This document shows, one piece after another, positions 1 to 10,691 of a stretch of 64,000 nt of DNA. The position numbers were made by a program, and so were the translations under genes. Source of the DNA: Plotosus lineatus (Eukaryota; Chordata; Actinopteri; Siluriformes; Plotosidae); contig CM045750.1 in the NCBI GenBank assembly GCA_024760905.1, positions 15,524,419 through 15,588,418 of the forward strand, read 5' to 3'. The notes under the pieces are model-generated. The model ran no database searches. It was not told the DNA's origin and was given only the letters and a program-made list of their open reading frames with translations. Position 1 is the first letter of the stretch; every line of letters starts with the position of its first letter.

Positions 1-108
1 AGAGAACATGCAACCTTCACACAGAAACGCCCTCAACAAGCCCAGAATTCAAACACAGAACCTTTTGCTGTAAGGTGGACAAGCTAGCCACTACTGTGCC
101 ACCAAATT
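1..108 (-). mobile_element. SINE-A fragment (head end)
   Basis: Reverse-oriented head of the dominant tRNA-headed repeat. It reads from the conserved 'acatgcaa..ttcacacaga' stretch through the B-box-like part to the A-box-like end, where the complement gives a GTGGC-type motif. It is cut by the window edge. No coding capacity. Confidence 0.7.
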
Positions 109-747
109 CTCTCCATATTGGGCTCAAAAGCTCTCGACTCATTTTGAGTTACAAGCCGAAAGAATATTTTACAAATGCAGACACATTTTTTGGACTTTTA
201 GGTTATATTTAAATGACTTTTTGGATGCTTAATTCATGGGGGGAATCATGACATGATCCCCTTTATATGAGGGGAAAATAAAAACCAGTACACCGGAGAC
301 AGTAATGAGGGTTTAGTATTGAAGCTGGTACAAGTCCTGCTGCACCGCCGGGCTGGCCACTAACATTTTACTCATTTATTTTCTCACTTCCCAGGAACAC
401 TTGGCAGAAGATGGGAATACGTCTGTCACATATTTCAGCATCAGAGCGGTGATATGAGACACATGTAGAGCAACTAGGATGTAAAGATAAATTGAAATGC
501 AAGGAACTTTGGAGACATCAGGACGACATAAAAATACTCAAGTACAGCTACTTAAGTAACTGTACTCCATTCTTTTCATCTCAGCTGGTGGGAGTTCAGA
601 CATACAGAATTTTATTTAAATTGGAAAAAAATTGTTATGGCTGTCATACGGATGTGTCTAATTATTATATGTGAGGCGCTCCACCGAATGTAGGCGCTTG
701 TCGCAAGTGACGTATGGTGCTTGTGAGACAAAGCGCAGCTTATCCGG
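109..747. other. Repeat-poor stretch, no gene seen
   Basis: AT-rich sequence with only chance open frames, such as 60 codons at 492-674 that match nothing I recognise. No splice-framed exon or RNA gene is supported. Confidence 0.5.
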
Positions 748-824
748 ACTTCCGATCTTTCAAGTGAGCAAGTGATGGTTGAGTACTAAACAAGTATTCA
801 ACGCGAACTTGAAAGATCGGAAGT
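748..824. repeat. Perfect 18-bp inverted repeat with 41-nt spacer
   Basis: Positions 748-765 (acttccgatctttcaagt) and 807-824 are exact reverse complements. The arms could be the ends of a very small foldback element or a hairpin. No duplicated flank is obvious; the right arm is followed by a (GAAT)n tail. Confidence 0.85.
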
Positions 825-888
825 GAATGAATGAATGAACGTCCTATTAGCACAATCTATCATCCTTAACACTTTCTGAGCTCCAGCC

Positions 889-1031
889 AGCTAGCCGAAT
901 GTTTGTGTCTTTGGACTGTTGGAGGAAAACCCAAAGGGAACTCACGCAAGCACAGGAAGAACATGCAAACGCCACATATAAATGCCCTCGCCAATCCCAA
1001 GACCTCGCTGTGAGGCGAACAAGCTAACTAC
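889..1031 (-). mobile_element. SINE-A fragment
   Basis: Reverse-oriented middle and head of SINE-A: 'tctttggactgttggagg', then the 'acatgcaaac' block, then 'ctgtgaggcgaacaagctaac', the complement of the tRNA-like promoter region. The tail is missing. Confidence 0.75.
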
Positions 1032-1035
1032 TTGA

Positions 1036-1700
1036 TGAAGAAATCTCAAACGGTTTCCCTAGTTCTGGTCTGGAACCGGAATGATTGTGGATGGACAGAT
1101 GGACAGTGTAATAAAAATGCTTTGCATTCCAAACACAGTAAAAGTTCCTTCATAAACCGCAACGAGACAAACTTCAGTCTGAGGCTCTCACTAAATGCCA
1201 ACAAACTTAATGTGCTGCTCATTAAAATACATTGATAAAACCTGATCGTTCTTCATCTGAATAAAAATCTTGTTCGCACGACTTGGGTTTGGCGGTTCAT
1301 TTTATACACCACCCAACCACTGTACAGGGTCAGGATTAAGGGTTAGCGTTTGCACTCCTATAGTAAGGGCTGGTGTTAATGGGGAAGTTGAAGCAGCCGC
1401 CATACACACTGACCTCCTGGTCAATTCTTCCACCTTTGATTGCTGACCTCACATATCAATGTCGGCTTTTGTGTCAGAAACTTGCCCAAGGTAGCAAAGC
1501 GCTGTAAGTATTCATGTTTACTAGTAGGCCTGCATTCAGTTATACTGCATTTCTCAGTTCAACAGTCTACATTAAATAAGACACTGTTGAAGTAATGAGC
1601 ACTGTTTCAGCTGTGATGAAATGATGGCATCAAAGTTTTTTTACTATTGAACGTACCTGATGTGATGGTATGGGATCATACTTCTCACACTATCATCTGC
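1036..1700. other. Unassigned unique-looking stretch
   Basis: No SINE, TIR element or coding similarity recognised. The short open frame at 1032-1235 has no recognisable domain and begins inside the adjoining repeat. Confidence 0.45.
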
Positions 1701-1706
1701 TGAGCA

Positions 1707-2092
1707 GCTTAACTCTATTAGGGTCACAGAAAGGCTGGAGCCCTACCATTCACCCAACCATTCACACTCACACCTACAGGCAATTTGGATTACACGGAGA
1801 ATGAAGCCTATCTCAGCCATTTATAGACATAGGTATGGTACAGCCCGAGCAGTTTGCCTGGGAACTGGAGGGCCAACACACAAAGACACAAACACACAAA
1901 ACCATCGACACTCACACTTTTGGTACAGCCAATTAGTCTAATGTGCATGTCTTTGGATTATTGGAGGAAACCAGAGTACCCGAAGGAAACCCCACAAGCA
2001 CAAGAAGAATGCTGTCGCCGCGTGCGGGACTTGAAACTAGGACCTTCTTGCTTTGAAGCTGATGTACTAATCAGTATTCCATACACCATGAC
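1707..2092 (-). mobile_element. SINE-A, near full length
   Basis: Reverse-oriented copy running from the tail ('ctctattagggtcacagaaa', 'gctggagccc') through 'cattcacactcacacct' and 'gtgcatgtctttgga' to the tRNA-like head near 2090. The 142-codon open frame at 1854-2282 crosses this repeat and is not a gene. Confidence 0.8.
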
Positions 2093-2161
2093 ACATAATC
2101 AGACTTCTTCAAATCAAACACATCCACTTACTTACTTGTCACTTTATTCGGGACCCCTGTA

Positions 2162-2929
2162 CAGTGGTACCTCACTTTACGAAAGTCTAACCACACGAAA
2201 AATTCAGGTTACGAAAGGCATTTTCCTAAATTTTTTGTCTCTGGATACGAAACACGTTCATGTTACGAAAGCACCATCTTAAAAATTCAAACGCGCCACT
2301 CAAACATTCAAACACGTCATTCAAACATTCACACAATGCACGAGCTGTTCTCCCATCAATGACGTTCAAACATCCCGCCCCGTTGGCCTCCCATTGGCTA
2401 GGAGGGATGACGCAGCTATCTCCCAACATCCCACCCCGCTGGCCTCCCATTGGTTAGGAGGGATGACGCAGCTCCTTCTTATTGGCTCTTATGGAGTTGC
2501 ATCTATCATAATGCTTTTCGTGTAAAGGACAGAGTTACTGTTGTGTCATGCTTTATTTCTTGACCCAGGCTTTTAACCTTCTATAGACATTTGAAAGATT
2601 ATAACTCTACTAAGAAGACATGGTCAACACATGCGCACACACGCGCGCACACACGCACGCGTATGATTTCCGGTGCGAGTGAGAAGAAGAAACGGGCTCG
2701 AGTGATATCGCAAAGGAATATGGCCAAACCTGTCTATAATCAGTACGATATTGGAGCAGGAGGCCTTAAAAGGTATGCTTTAATAATTTTTAAAAGGGTT
2801 TAGGGGTAGTATTGGGGGCCTTGGAATGAATCACACGTTTTACACGTAAAGTGCGGTTCAATTTACGAAAAATCCAGGTTAAGAAAAAGGCTCTGGAATG
2901 GATTAATTTTGTAAGGTGAGTTACCACTG
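2162..2929 (+). mobile_element. Tigger/pogo-like DNA transposon, non-autonomous
   Basis: Bounded by inverted termini CAGTGGTACCTCAC and its complement, flanked by the TA target (2160-2161 and 2930-2931). The left part holds two copies of a CCAAT-containing repeat (GGCCTCCCATTGGCTAGGAG, 2385-2460). The right part has a short transposase N-terminal relic at about 2621-2780, including the residues SEKKKRA. That segment is preceded by a (CA/CG)n run at about 2630-2662. The catalytic DDE domain is absent. Same family as the elements at 12109, 19698, 41402, 44887 and 51166. Confidence 0.85.
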
Positions 2930-3004
2930 TAGATTTAAACACTGCTTAAAAGTGGAGCTGCCAGTCAATGTCTCTTGATAGGTGTCCGAGCCTGGGTTTG
3001 CTTT

Positions 3005-3085
3005 TAACTGCCTTTCAGATTCCCACTTTCATTTGTATCACCTGTCTCAGTAGTTTAATTATCCATATAAAGAATTCATGTTATG
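3005..3085 (+). repeat. Dispersed repeat, second copy at 39560-39650 on the other strand
   Basis: The segment with 'gtatcacctgtct' and 'gtttaattatccat' recurs reverse-complemented near 39560-39650. It is a fragment of an unidentified interspersed element; the family could not be named. Confidence 0.6.
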
Positions 3086-3099
3086 TCAATCTTCTGATT

Positions 3100-3420
3100 G
3101 CAGAATTTGCCATGAACAGGGCATCACATCTGCCTTGCACCAAGAAGGTCCTGGGTTCGAGTCCTGAGCTCATGTTCTCTTGTGTGGGTGCTCTCCTTGC
3201 ACTTCAGTTTCCTCCCACAGTCCAGAAATATTGGATTAATTGGCTGTTTGAGATCTGTGTGGTTGTGTGTGTATGTTGGTCCTATGATGGAACAGGGAGC
3301 TTTTCAAAGTGTACCCCACCTTCGGCCAGTGTTGGCGAAAGTGGAAGGCTTCAGACAGTGAAAGGCTTCAGACCCCCTCTGACCCTAGAGAGATGACGTG
3401 GTTCAGCTAATGAATGGTTG
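3100..3420 (+). mobile_element. SINE-A, full-length degenerate
   Basis: Forward copy with B-box-like 'gggttcgagtcc', then the 'cctcccacagtccagaaata' block, ending in the 'gaatggttgaatg' tail. The open frame across it (2968-3396) is incidental. Confidence 0.75.
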
Positions 3421-4005
3421 AATGTTTTAGTGTGTATGATTAAACTTAAATGTGTGCAACTAACTTGGGGAAATAAAAGAATCACAGGGAGGAAAGAAGC
3501 TAGTTATAGAAAAAAAAAAAAAAAAAAAGAAAAAAAAACGTGGAAAAAACTCATGCTGGAAAAATACCAAGAGATGAAATGAGAGCGAGTGACACCATGT
3601 CCTTGGCATTGTCAATACCACTGTGCACATTTTGCAACAGTGGTGCACAGCCAGAAAAGCAGAGAGTTGTGTGCAATCTGGTGAGCAGGTGACGCACTCC
3701 TGCTGACCCAAAGCTGTGATGTCACTTTTTGCAATAGCTGTAAAGTACTTCAGTTCATCCCAAAGAGTGTTAACCCGCATTTCACAATAAATTCTATGAA
3801 TTACTCCGAGTTAAAGTACAGGCCAATTAAAAGCAAAATGCTAATTTAAATTCCATTAAGTGCATTAATGGAATTATATCTGGTAGTGTTACAGAAGTCT
3901 TTTTACCATAAAAGTGAAAACAGCCCTTCAAACGAAAACACAGATCCCACAGAGTTAATTGGTATGAATCCAACACATGCCTTTCACATACTGCAGCTTT
4001 TTACT
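3421..4005. other. Poly-A tract and unassigned sequence
   Basis: Contains an A-rich run at about 3510-3538 and otherwise unrecognised sequence. The 106-codon reverse frame at 3460-3780 is built on the A-run (poly-F) and is rejected as a gene. Confidence 0.45.
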
Positions 4006-4007
4006 CA

Positions 4008-4157
4008 TCACTCACTCATTTTTGTCTCGAGGAGGCTGGAGCCTATCTCAGCTGACTATGGGTGATGCTGGAGTATACCCTGAACATCTCAACTGTCCAT
4101 TACAGGGCCAACATACACATACACAACCATTCACATTCACACGCACAGCCTCACCTT
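4008..4157 (-). mobile_element. SINE-A, left part, split by Rex3
   Basis: Reverse-oriented tail half of a SINE-A ('ggctggagcctatctcagct' through 'cattcacattcacacgca'). It stops at 'ggg caattt', where the Rex3 element enters, and resumes at 6391 with the same nine bases. Confidence 0.85.
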
Positions 4158-4166
4158 GGGCAATTT
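4158..4166. repeat. Target-site duplication of Rex3 (left copy)
   Basis: gggcaattt here and at 6391-6399 flank the Rex3 insertion. The nonamer is part of the SINE-A consensus, so it is the duplicated target. Confidence 0.85.
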
Positions 4167-6390
4167 TCTACATCTTCATCCGGGGTCGGGTCGCGGGATC
4201 AGCAGCCTAAGCAATGAAGTCCAGACGGACTTCTCCCCAGCAACTTCCTACAGCTCTTCCGTGGGGGACGACACAGAGGCGTTCCCAGACCAGCCGAGAG
4301 ACATAATCTCTCCAGCGTGTTCCATGTCGACCCCGGGGTCTCCTCCCGATTGGACATGCCCAAAACACAACACCAGGGAGACATTGAGGAGGCATTCTAA
4401 ACAGATGCCCGAGGAACCTCAACTGACTCCTCTCAATGTGGAGGAGCAGTGGTTCTACTTTGAGCTCCCCCCAAATGGCTGAGCTTCTCACCCTATCTCT
4501 ATAGGAGAGCTCTGCCACCCAGCAAAGGAAGCTCACTTGTATCCGCGATCTTGTTCTTTCAGTCACTACCCAAAACTTGTGACCATAGGTGAAAGTTGGA
4601 ACATAGCTCGACTGGTAAACCGAAAACTTTACCTTGTGACTCAGCTCCCTCTTCACTACGACGGACCGGTACAGGTTCTGCTTTGCAGCAGAGGCTGCAG
4701 CGATCCACCTTTTGATCTCCCGCTCCATCCTTCACTCCCTCGGAAACAAGACCCCAAGATACTTGAACGCCGTACTCCCGGAACACGCCCCCCCAAGATA
4801 GCCTGCGGGACATGGTCAAAAGCCTTCTCTAAATCCACAAAATACATGTGGACAGACTGGGCAAACTCCCATGTCCCCTACAGGATCCTGTAGAATGTAT
4901 AAAGTTGGTCGAGAATGCTGTGGTCAGGATGAAAGCCACATTGTTCCTCCTGAATCCGAGGTTCAACTATCAGTCGGGTCCTCCTCTTCAGTATCCCTAC
5001 ATAGACTTTCCTGGGTAGGCTGAGGAGTGTGATTTCATCATACTTAGAAAGCACCCTCCAGTCCCCCTTTTTAAAAAGAGGGACTACCACCCTGGTTTGC
5101 CAATCCAGAGGTACGGCCCCCAATGACCAAGTGATGTTGCAGAGACATTTCAACAAAGACAGACCTACAACATCCAGAGGCCTGAGATATTCAGGGAAGA
5201 TCTCATCCACCCCCCAACACCCAACCACCAAGGAGCTTTTTTGACTACCTCCACGACCTCAGCTCCAGTCATGGGTGGACCCCCACCCAAATCCCCACGA
5301 TCTTCCTGCTCCACACAGGGTGTGTTGGTGGTATTGAGGAGGTCCTCGAAGTATTCCTTCCACCTCCCGACAACATCCCCAGTTGAGGTGAGCAGCTCCC
5401 CATTTCCACTGTAAACAAGATTTATGGAGAACTGCTTCCCCCTTCTGAGGCGTCGGATGGTGGTCCAGAACCTTTTTGAGGCCAACCGATAATCGTTTTT
5501 CAGGCCCTCACCGAACTCCTCTAACACCCAAGATTTTGCATCGGTGACAGCTCGAGCTGCAGCATGTTTGGCCTGCCGGAACCTGTCTGCTGCCTCGGGA
5601 ATTCCACAAGCCAATAAGACCTGATAGACCTCCTTTTTCAGCTGGAAGGCCCTCTTCACCGCAGGTGTCCACCAATGGGTTTGAGGGTTACAGCGACAAC
5701 AGGTGGACTGCCACCTCAGCAATGGAGGCATGAAACATGGCCCATTCGGATTCCATGTGACCCGCCTCCTTCGAGATGTGGTTGTAGCTCTGCCGGAGGT
5801 GGGAATTAAAGGCCCTTCTGAGAGTAGACTCCGCAAAACATTCCCAGGAGACCCTAACTACACACATGGGCCTTCCAGGTCTGGAGGACGGCCTCCCCCT
5901 CTATCGGAGCCAGCTCAAAACCAGGCGGCGATCGTTGACAGCTCAGCTCCTCTCTTTACCCGAGTGCCCAGAACAAGTGGCTGCAAGTCTGATGACATGA
6001 CTACAAAGTCGATCGTCAAACGGCAGCCTAGGGTGTCCTGGTGCCAAGTGCACTTATGTACACCCTAATGTTCAAACATGATGTTTGTGATGGACAAACC
6101 ATGACGAGCACAGAAGTCCAACAATGAAACACCATTCAAGTTCAGACTGGAGAGGCCGTACCTACCGATCCCACCCTTCCAGGTCACACTATCGTTGCCC
6201 ACATGGGGGTTGAAGTTTCCCAGGACAACGAGTGAGTCACTCGGGGGACGTTCTCCGACATACCCTCTAAAGACTCCAAGAACGGTGGGTACTCTGAACT
6301 GTGATTTGGTGCAGAAGCACAAACAACAGTCAGGACCCTGTTCCCCCCAAACCAAAGGCAGAGGGAAGCTTCCCTTTCATCAACCAAGGG
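4167..6390 (-). mobile_element. Rex3: Rex3-type (RTE clade) LINE, 5' truncated
   Basis: Non-LTR retrotransposon in reverse orientation, about 2.2 kb. Its 3' end (4167-4200) reads as the complement of a 'GACCCCGGATGAAG' terminus, typical of Rex3 3' ends. The open reading is broken into several frames from an endonuclease C-terminal part (about 6355-5935), through a linker and RT fingers (5836-4878) and a palm segment, to a C-terminal part (4728-4207). The block around 5085-5105 encodes DWQTRVVVPLFKKGD, the region commonly used to identify Rex3 in fish. The nine-base TSD shows retrotransposition into a SINE-A. The copy is dead: frameshifts, stops and an internal deletion. Confidence 0.88.
4207..6355 (-). 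pseudogene. Rex3 ORF2 remnant (endonuclease and reverse transcriptase)
   Basis: Read on the minus strand. At 6355-6065 the apurinic-endonuclease-like part has [11 protein letters not shown] where the family normally has a GDFN motif, so the expected catalytic Asp is changed. At 5836-5165 lies the pre-RT region (FWTTIRRLRRGKQ, VVGRWKEYFEDLL). At 5231-4878 are the RT fingers (CGFHPDHSILDQLYT). At 4847-4810 is palm motif A (FVDLEKAFD). Just after REYGV the sequence jumps (about 4770) to the FKYLGVLF block, so the segment with the catalytic YADD/FADD box is deleted. The C-terminal part with TYGHKFWVV and a trailing arginine-rich segment runs to 4207. Several frame changes separate these blocks. 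Confidence 0.88.
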
Positions 6391-6416
6391 GGGCAATTTG
6401 AAACACCCAAATTATC
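6391..6416 (-). mobile_element. SINE-A, right part after Rex3
   Basis: Begins with the duplicated gggcaattt, then 'gaaacacccaaattatcct', the continuation of the SINE-A interrupted at 4157. It is truncated at about 6416. Confidence 0.75.
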
Positions 6417-6519
6417 CTCCCAAGCTTGCATAGGTTTCCTTCTGGTTCTCCGGTTTCCTCCCGCAATCTAAAGACATGCACAGTAGGCTAAATGGTCATT
6501 TCAAATTTTCAACGTGTGC

Positions 6520-6520
<1 letters not shown>
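6417..6520 (+). mobile_element. SINE-A fragment running into (TG)n
   Basis: Forward segment 'ggtttccttctggttctccg' with 'agacatgcacagtaggct'. The expected 'gtgtgaatg' portion has expanded into a (TG)n run at 6521-6547, a likely origin of that microsatellite. Confidence 0.75.
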
Positions 6521-6551
<31 letters not shown>

Positions 6552-6657
6552 CGAACAAAGAGAATCAGTAAGAGTGTGAATGAAGGAGGAAACAGACGGG
6601 GAGCCACAGCGTACTCTTTGTCTGATGGCGGCCAGAGCTAGAGGAACCCATATTACA

Positions 6658-6669
6658 GCTCTCTCTCTG

Positions 6670-6736
<67 letters not shown>
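6658..6736 (+). repeat. (CT)n(CA)n microsatellite
   Basis: Compound dinucleotide run of CT then CA. The open frames crossing it on both strands (Thr-His or Cys-Val repeats) are artefacts. Confidence 0.97.
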
Positions 6737-6738
<2 letters not shown>

Positions 6739-6739
6739 C

Positions 6740-7529
6740 CCCCTGCAGTCCTTTTCAGAGCTGTTTTTGTTAAAAAACATATTATCAGCTTTTATTTTCT
6801 TGCCACGTTTAAGCCCCCGAGGATATTTCAAGTTTCTCCCTCAGGATATTATTATATAAACTGCTTACATTACATTAATGGGAGAAAGGTATAGATAGCT
6901 GTATTAACCATCATTACATTAGACGATGTTAAGAGAAATGTAAAATCATGTAGGATTATGAGAGTTTATTGATATTGACTGAAACCAAGATCTGAGAAAG
7001 CAAAGTTATCTAGTTCTATGCTAGCTCATCTACACTAAACTAAGCTTTACTTTATTCTCGAAATTAACATTGTAAGTTTTCATTAAGACAAATAAGGCTG
7101 GGATAAGGGTATTAGCAAGACTGGCTGTTGTCCATGCAGCTTGGCTGCCCGCTCCATGTTGCTGGATGTTTCCATGGAATGAGAAGTGCCAATACATTTG
7201 CGTTCCAATGCCATCACAGGAGTTGCCATGATGGCGCTGTTTGGCCACTGACTACCTTCAAGACTTGGGTTTATCCTCGGAGTTTACTCCCAAAGCCATG
7301 ACTGGGTGCTGCGGCCACAATACAGAGAATGCCAGAATCAGAGTTAACCTGCTCCTAGATGAACTGAATACCAAAGCTAATGGACCCCATCTGTCTACGG
7401 TTTGCAAACGAGTTTCCTTCTCCTAGTCGAGCTACCTTCCCAGGTTGCACCTTCTGTATGAAAGCATGTAGTAGTCGTCATATTAAACAATTCTGTTCAC
7501 CTGAATGTCTTCAGTACTAAACAGAAATG
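6740..7529. other. Unassigned, no gene seen
   Basis: AT-rich sequence from 6740 to about 7050, then moderately GC sequence. Open frames are short (at most 72 codons) with no recognisable domain. Confidence 0.45.
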
Positions 7530-7539
7530 TAAGCGTTAC

Positions 7540-7885
7540 AGTTCAGTTCATTTTCTGTAACCGCTTAATCCTAATTAGGGTCGTGTGGAGGCTGGCGCCC
7601 ATCCCAGCTGACTCCGGGCGAGGGCAGAGTACACCCTGGACAGCACGCCAGACCATAGCAGGGCGGAAACACGCTGACGGCTTTGCAGCCTACTCTTGTC
7701 GAAAGCCAGCAACGGTTCTTTTACAGCCTCACACCATAGACAGTCAGAGACACGGCCGTCCTTTGATAACCCCGTTAGCTGCACAACGCGAGACAGTGAC
7801 AACCTTGTGGAGAGTGGGACTCTAACCCCCAACTTTAGGATCAGCAATCCAGCGCCATACACCATTAGGCCACCACTGCCCAATT
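7540..7885 (-). mobile_element. Chimeric SINE: B head with A-type tail
   Basis: Reverse-oriented. The head (about 7690-7885) has the complement of 'ccaccactgccc', the A-box region and the B-box-like GGGGGTTAGAGTCCC. It is followed by the SINE-B block 'ttaTCAAAGGacggccgtg', then joins at about 7665 to the SINE-A type tail (complement of CGCTTAATCCTAATTAGGGT). An imperfect 10-bp TSD, taagYgttac, lies at 7530-7539 and 7886-7895. Confidence 0.85.
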
Positions 7886-8055
7886 TAAGTGTTACCTAAT
7901 AGCTAATTGCTCATGCAAAACGAAGACCAGACATTCCAAAGGAAGACAGATAGCGCCACCTTTTTTGAGTGCATGCTGAATAAATGTGTATTTATTACTC
8001 CACATTCAAAGCTTTAGTACGGCATTGTATTTAGAGCATAGTGGTCATATCTGGC

Positions 8056-8059
8056 AAAA

Positions 8060-8115
<56 letters not shown>
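8056..8115. repeat. A-run plus (TA)n microsatellite
   Basis: Poly-A followed by about 23 TA units. Confidence 0.97.
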
Positions 8116-8117
<2 letters not shown>

Positions 8118-8124
8118 TACCACA

Positions 8125-8290
8125 ACATTGTAGGCCCAACACTTACAGACACCAAGAGGTAATTGGGAACAACTGATTAGCCTAATGTGCATGTCTTTGG
8201 ATTGTTTGAGGAACCCAGAGTAGCCAGAGAAAGCCCACACAAGCAAGGACCTTCTTGCTGTGAGCCAGACGTGCTATCCAGCATGCGAGC
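8125..8290 (-). mobile_element. SINE-A fragment
   Basis: Reverse copy with 'cctaatgtgcatgtctttgg' and 'ccttcttgctgtgagcc'. The tail is replaced by the TA tract. Confidence 0.75.
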
Positions 8291-8595
8291 CGTGCTAGGA
8301 CTCTAACGCCAGGTTAATGTAATCAGTGTTACCGACTAGAAATGTGTAGTGATGTAAGAGCTTTGACGAAAGATGTGAAAGTATGGATACACTCAGGTTT
8401 AACTTCTTTTCAAGTTCTAAGTTCAGCGGAGTCTAAAAGGCTTTAAGCTAACAACTGTCAGGCGAATCTGGACTTTCCTTTTCAGAACGACTCAAAAAGA
8501 CATACGTACTGCATTTTCTAATTTATAAGCGGGATGAGGACCAGGGTTCCAAACATGGAATAAAAACGGAACACTGGAAGCCAATTCTCTTTCAG
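8291..8595. other. Unassigned sequence
   Basis: No repeat or coding signal recognised in about 300 bp. Confidence 0.4.
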
Positions 8596-8690
8596 GTAGG
8601 TAGGTAAAGTCTGTTGGGTTTTTTTACACCCGAGCCTAGTGGCTCATCAGGCCGGTGCTTATCCCCGGTTTCCGTAGCATCCATTATATG
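8596..8690 (-). mobile_element. SINE-C fragment (tail end)
   Basis: Begins 'aggtaggtaaagtctgttgg' and continues 'ctcatcaggccggtgcttat', matching the tail of the complete SINE-C copies at 30145 and 36131. The tRNA-like head is missing. Confidence 0.85.
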
Positions 8691-8721
8691 TTTTTGGGGG
8701 ATTTCTTCCTTATTTTTATCC

Positions 8722-8952
8722 CCTAATTTACTCACTCACTCATTGCAGGGCCAACACACACAACCACACTTATATTTAAGGCCAACTTAAAGCAATCAGT
8801 TAGCCTAAGGTACATATCCTTGAACTGTGGAAGGCAAACATAGTACCCAGAGAAACTCAGGGCAGCCAAGGAAGAACATGCAAACTCCATACAGAAAACA
8901 CCCTGGCCGAACCCAAGACACAAACCCAGGAGCTTCTTTACCACTCCACAAT
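8722..8952 (-). mobile_element. SINE-A, partial
   Basis: Reverse copy containing 'cattgcagggccaacacaca', 'agaaactcagggcagcc' and 'acccaggagcttcttta'. Confidence 0.7.
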
Positions 8953-9167
8953 CAATTTCACACTTGTCAAGTACAGTCTCCCATCATATATGAGGGTGGT
9001 TGCTGGTATGTGTTGCCTCCATGATATGTGATGCTGTCACCTGCATCTTTACAAACTGCTGTGCATGCACATTTTTAAACACATCGAACCCTTTTTAAGA
9101 CTATTCGCTCCTTTTGTATAAGTGAGCCCGTATGATGATTAGTCAATTAACTCCCAGTCAGGCGGCA

Positions 9168-9530
9168 TGGAGGTGTAGTGTTTATGTTTAGCACGTCCGC
9201 CTAACAGCTAGAAGGTCTTGGCTTCAACGCCCAGCTCAAGCATTTCTATGTGGAGTTTTTATATGTTCTCCACGTGTTTGAGTGGGTTTCATCCGGGTAG
9301 TCCAGCTTCCTCCCACAGTCAAAAAACATGCACAGTCGGTTAATTGGCTATTCCAAATCATCCACAGGTGTGAATGTGAGCATGAATGTTTGTGTGAGTT
9401 TCATCCCTGCGATGGCCTGGCAAGTTGTCCAGGGTGTACCCTGTCCTTGCCCAGAGTCGGCTGAGATGGGTGCCAGTCTTCTAGTGACCCTAATAAGGAT
9501 TATGCAGTTTAGAAAACAAACACATGAATG
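9168..9530 (+). mobile_element. SINE-A, near full length
   Basis: Forward copy from the A-box-like 'tggaggtgtagtgtttatg' through 'cctcccacagtcaaaaaaca' and 'tgtccagggtgtaccctgtc' to the 'cacatgaatgaatga' tail. Confidence 0.85.
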
Positions 9531-9536
9531 AATGAC

Positions 9537-9637
9537 TTTGCAGTCACGGATTGCTGTCGCATCAGCTTGGATTCAAACCTGCAATCTCCAAGGTGATAGT
9601 CAGGCATCTTGACAATAAACCACTCGGGAGCCAATAA
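9537..9637 (-). mobile_element. SINE-F, tRNA-like head fragment
   Basis: The complement reads GGCTCCCGAGTGG (A-box-like) and GGTTTGAATCC (B-box-like). A second, diverged copy lies at 18325-18425. It is distinct from SINE-A and SINE-B. Confidence 0.6.
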
Positions 9638-9746
9638 GTGCTTATTACCTCATTAACCCTAAGTAAGAATGAGCATTTACTTATCTTACATGTTCTTTAC
9701 TTTTAAATTTGGAATTTACCCTGGAAAGGGTCATGGTGGATATTTA

Positions 9747-9820
9747 AGTCTATTGGGCCTGCAAACCAGTTTTTGTTTTTTTATTTATAATAGGCTTTAC
9801 AACATTTTTGTGATTGAAGC
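9747..9820 (+). repeat. Dispersed repeat, paired with 10115-10320
   Basis: 'attgggcctgcaaa' followed by a T-rich stretch and 'ctttacaacattttt' recurs at 10115-10320. There a SINE-A fragment splits it, so this copy shows the undisturbed form. Confidence 0.5.
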
Positions 9821-9839
9821 ATCTTAACCCTACAGAAGC

Positions 9840-10090
9840 CTATACAACCTGAACAACTCACCAGTCCATCACAAGGCCAACACAAACACACAAAACCATC
9901 CACACCTGGGGAGATTTGGAACAGCCAGTTTGCCTAATGGTCACATCTTGGGACTGTGGGAGGAAATAAGAGTACCCAGAGGAAACCCAGCAAGCACAGT
10001 GAGAACATTCGTACTCCCCACAGAGACGCCTGTGCGAAGCCCAGAACAAGGAATTTTAATGCTGTGAAGTGAACATTCTAACCAATGGAA
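9840..10090 (-). mobile_element. SINE-A, 3' truncated
   Basis: Reverse copy with 'cagtccatcacaaggccaac', 'gtgggaggaaataagagtac' and the head near 10085. Confidence 0.75.
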
Positions 10091-10132
10091 CCATACTCTA
10101 CTATAGAATAATATATTGGGCCTGCAAATGCA

Positions 10133-10255
10133 TACATTTATTTTCTGTACTGCTTGATCCTAATTCGGGTCGTGTAAGGGTTGACGCCCATCTCAGTCAA
10201 CTCTGGGCGAGGTCAGGATACAACCCTGGACAGCTCATCAGGCCATCGCAGGGCT
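10133..10255 (-). mobile_element. SINE-A tail fragment
   Basis: 'tgcttgatcctaattcgggt' to 'catcaggccatcgcagggct': only the 3' domain, with no tRNA-like head. Confidence 0.7.
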
Positions 10256-10324
10256 ATCCTGTAAACTCCTTTTATTTATTTTGTCCTAAGAGCCTTTACA
10301 GCATTGTTGGGTTTGAAAAGTCAG

Positions 10325-10691
10325 GTTCATTCATTTGCTGAATTGCTTGATTTGATCCCATTAGGATTACACGGAGTCTGGACTCTATCTTAGCCAAGTC
10401 TGGGCAAGGGCATTCTGAAAAGCCCACCAATCCATTTCAAGGCAACACGCACACACACAAAACCATTCACACTTACATTCACACCTAGGGATAATTTGGA
10501 ATCGCCAGGTAGCCTGATGTGCTTTGGGTTGTAGGAGGAAACTGGACTACCCAGAGGAAACACATGCAAAACACAAGAGAAAAATGCAAACTCCACACAG
10601 CAATGCCCTAGCTATGGCTTGGACTTGAACCCCGGACCTTCTTGCTGTGAGATGGACATGCTGCCTTCCACTGTGTCACCCAACTTAAGGT
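10325..10691 (-). mobile_element. SINE-A, full length, host of a SINE-B insertion
   Basis: Reverse copy from 'cattcatttgctgaattgct' to the head at about 10685. Its final bases, gtcacccaacttaaggt, became the target of the SINE-B at 10692 and are duplicated at 11031. Confidence 0.85.

Noticed and set aside
4200..6400. Plus-strand frames across the Rex3 copy
   Set aside because: They are antisense shadows of the minus-strand LINE ORF.
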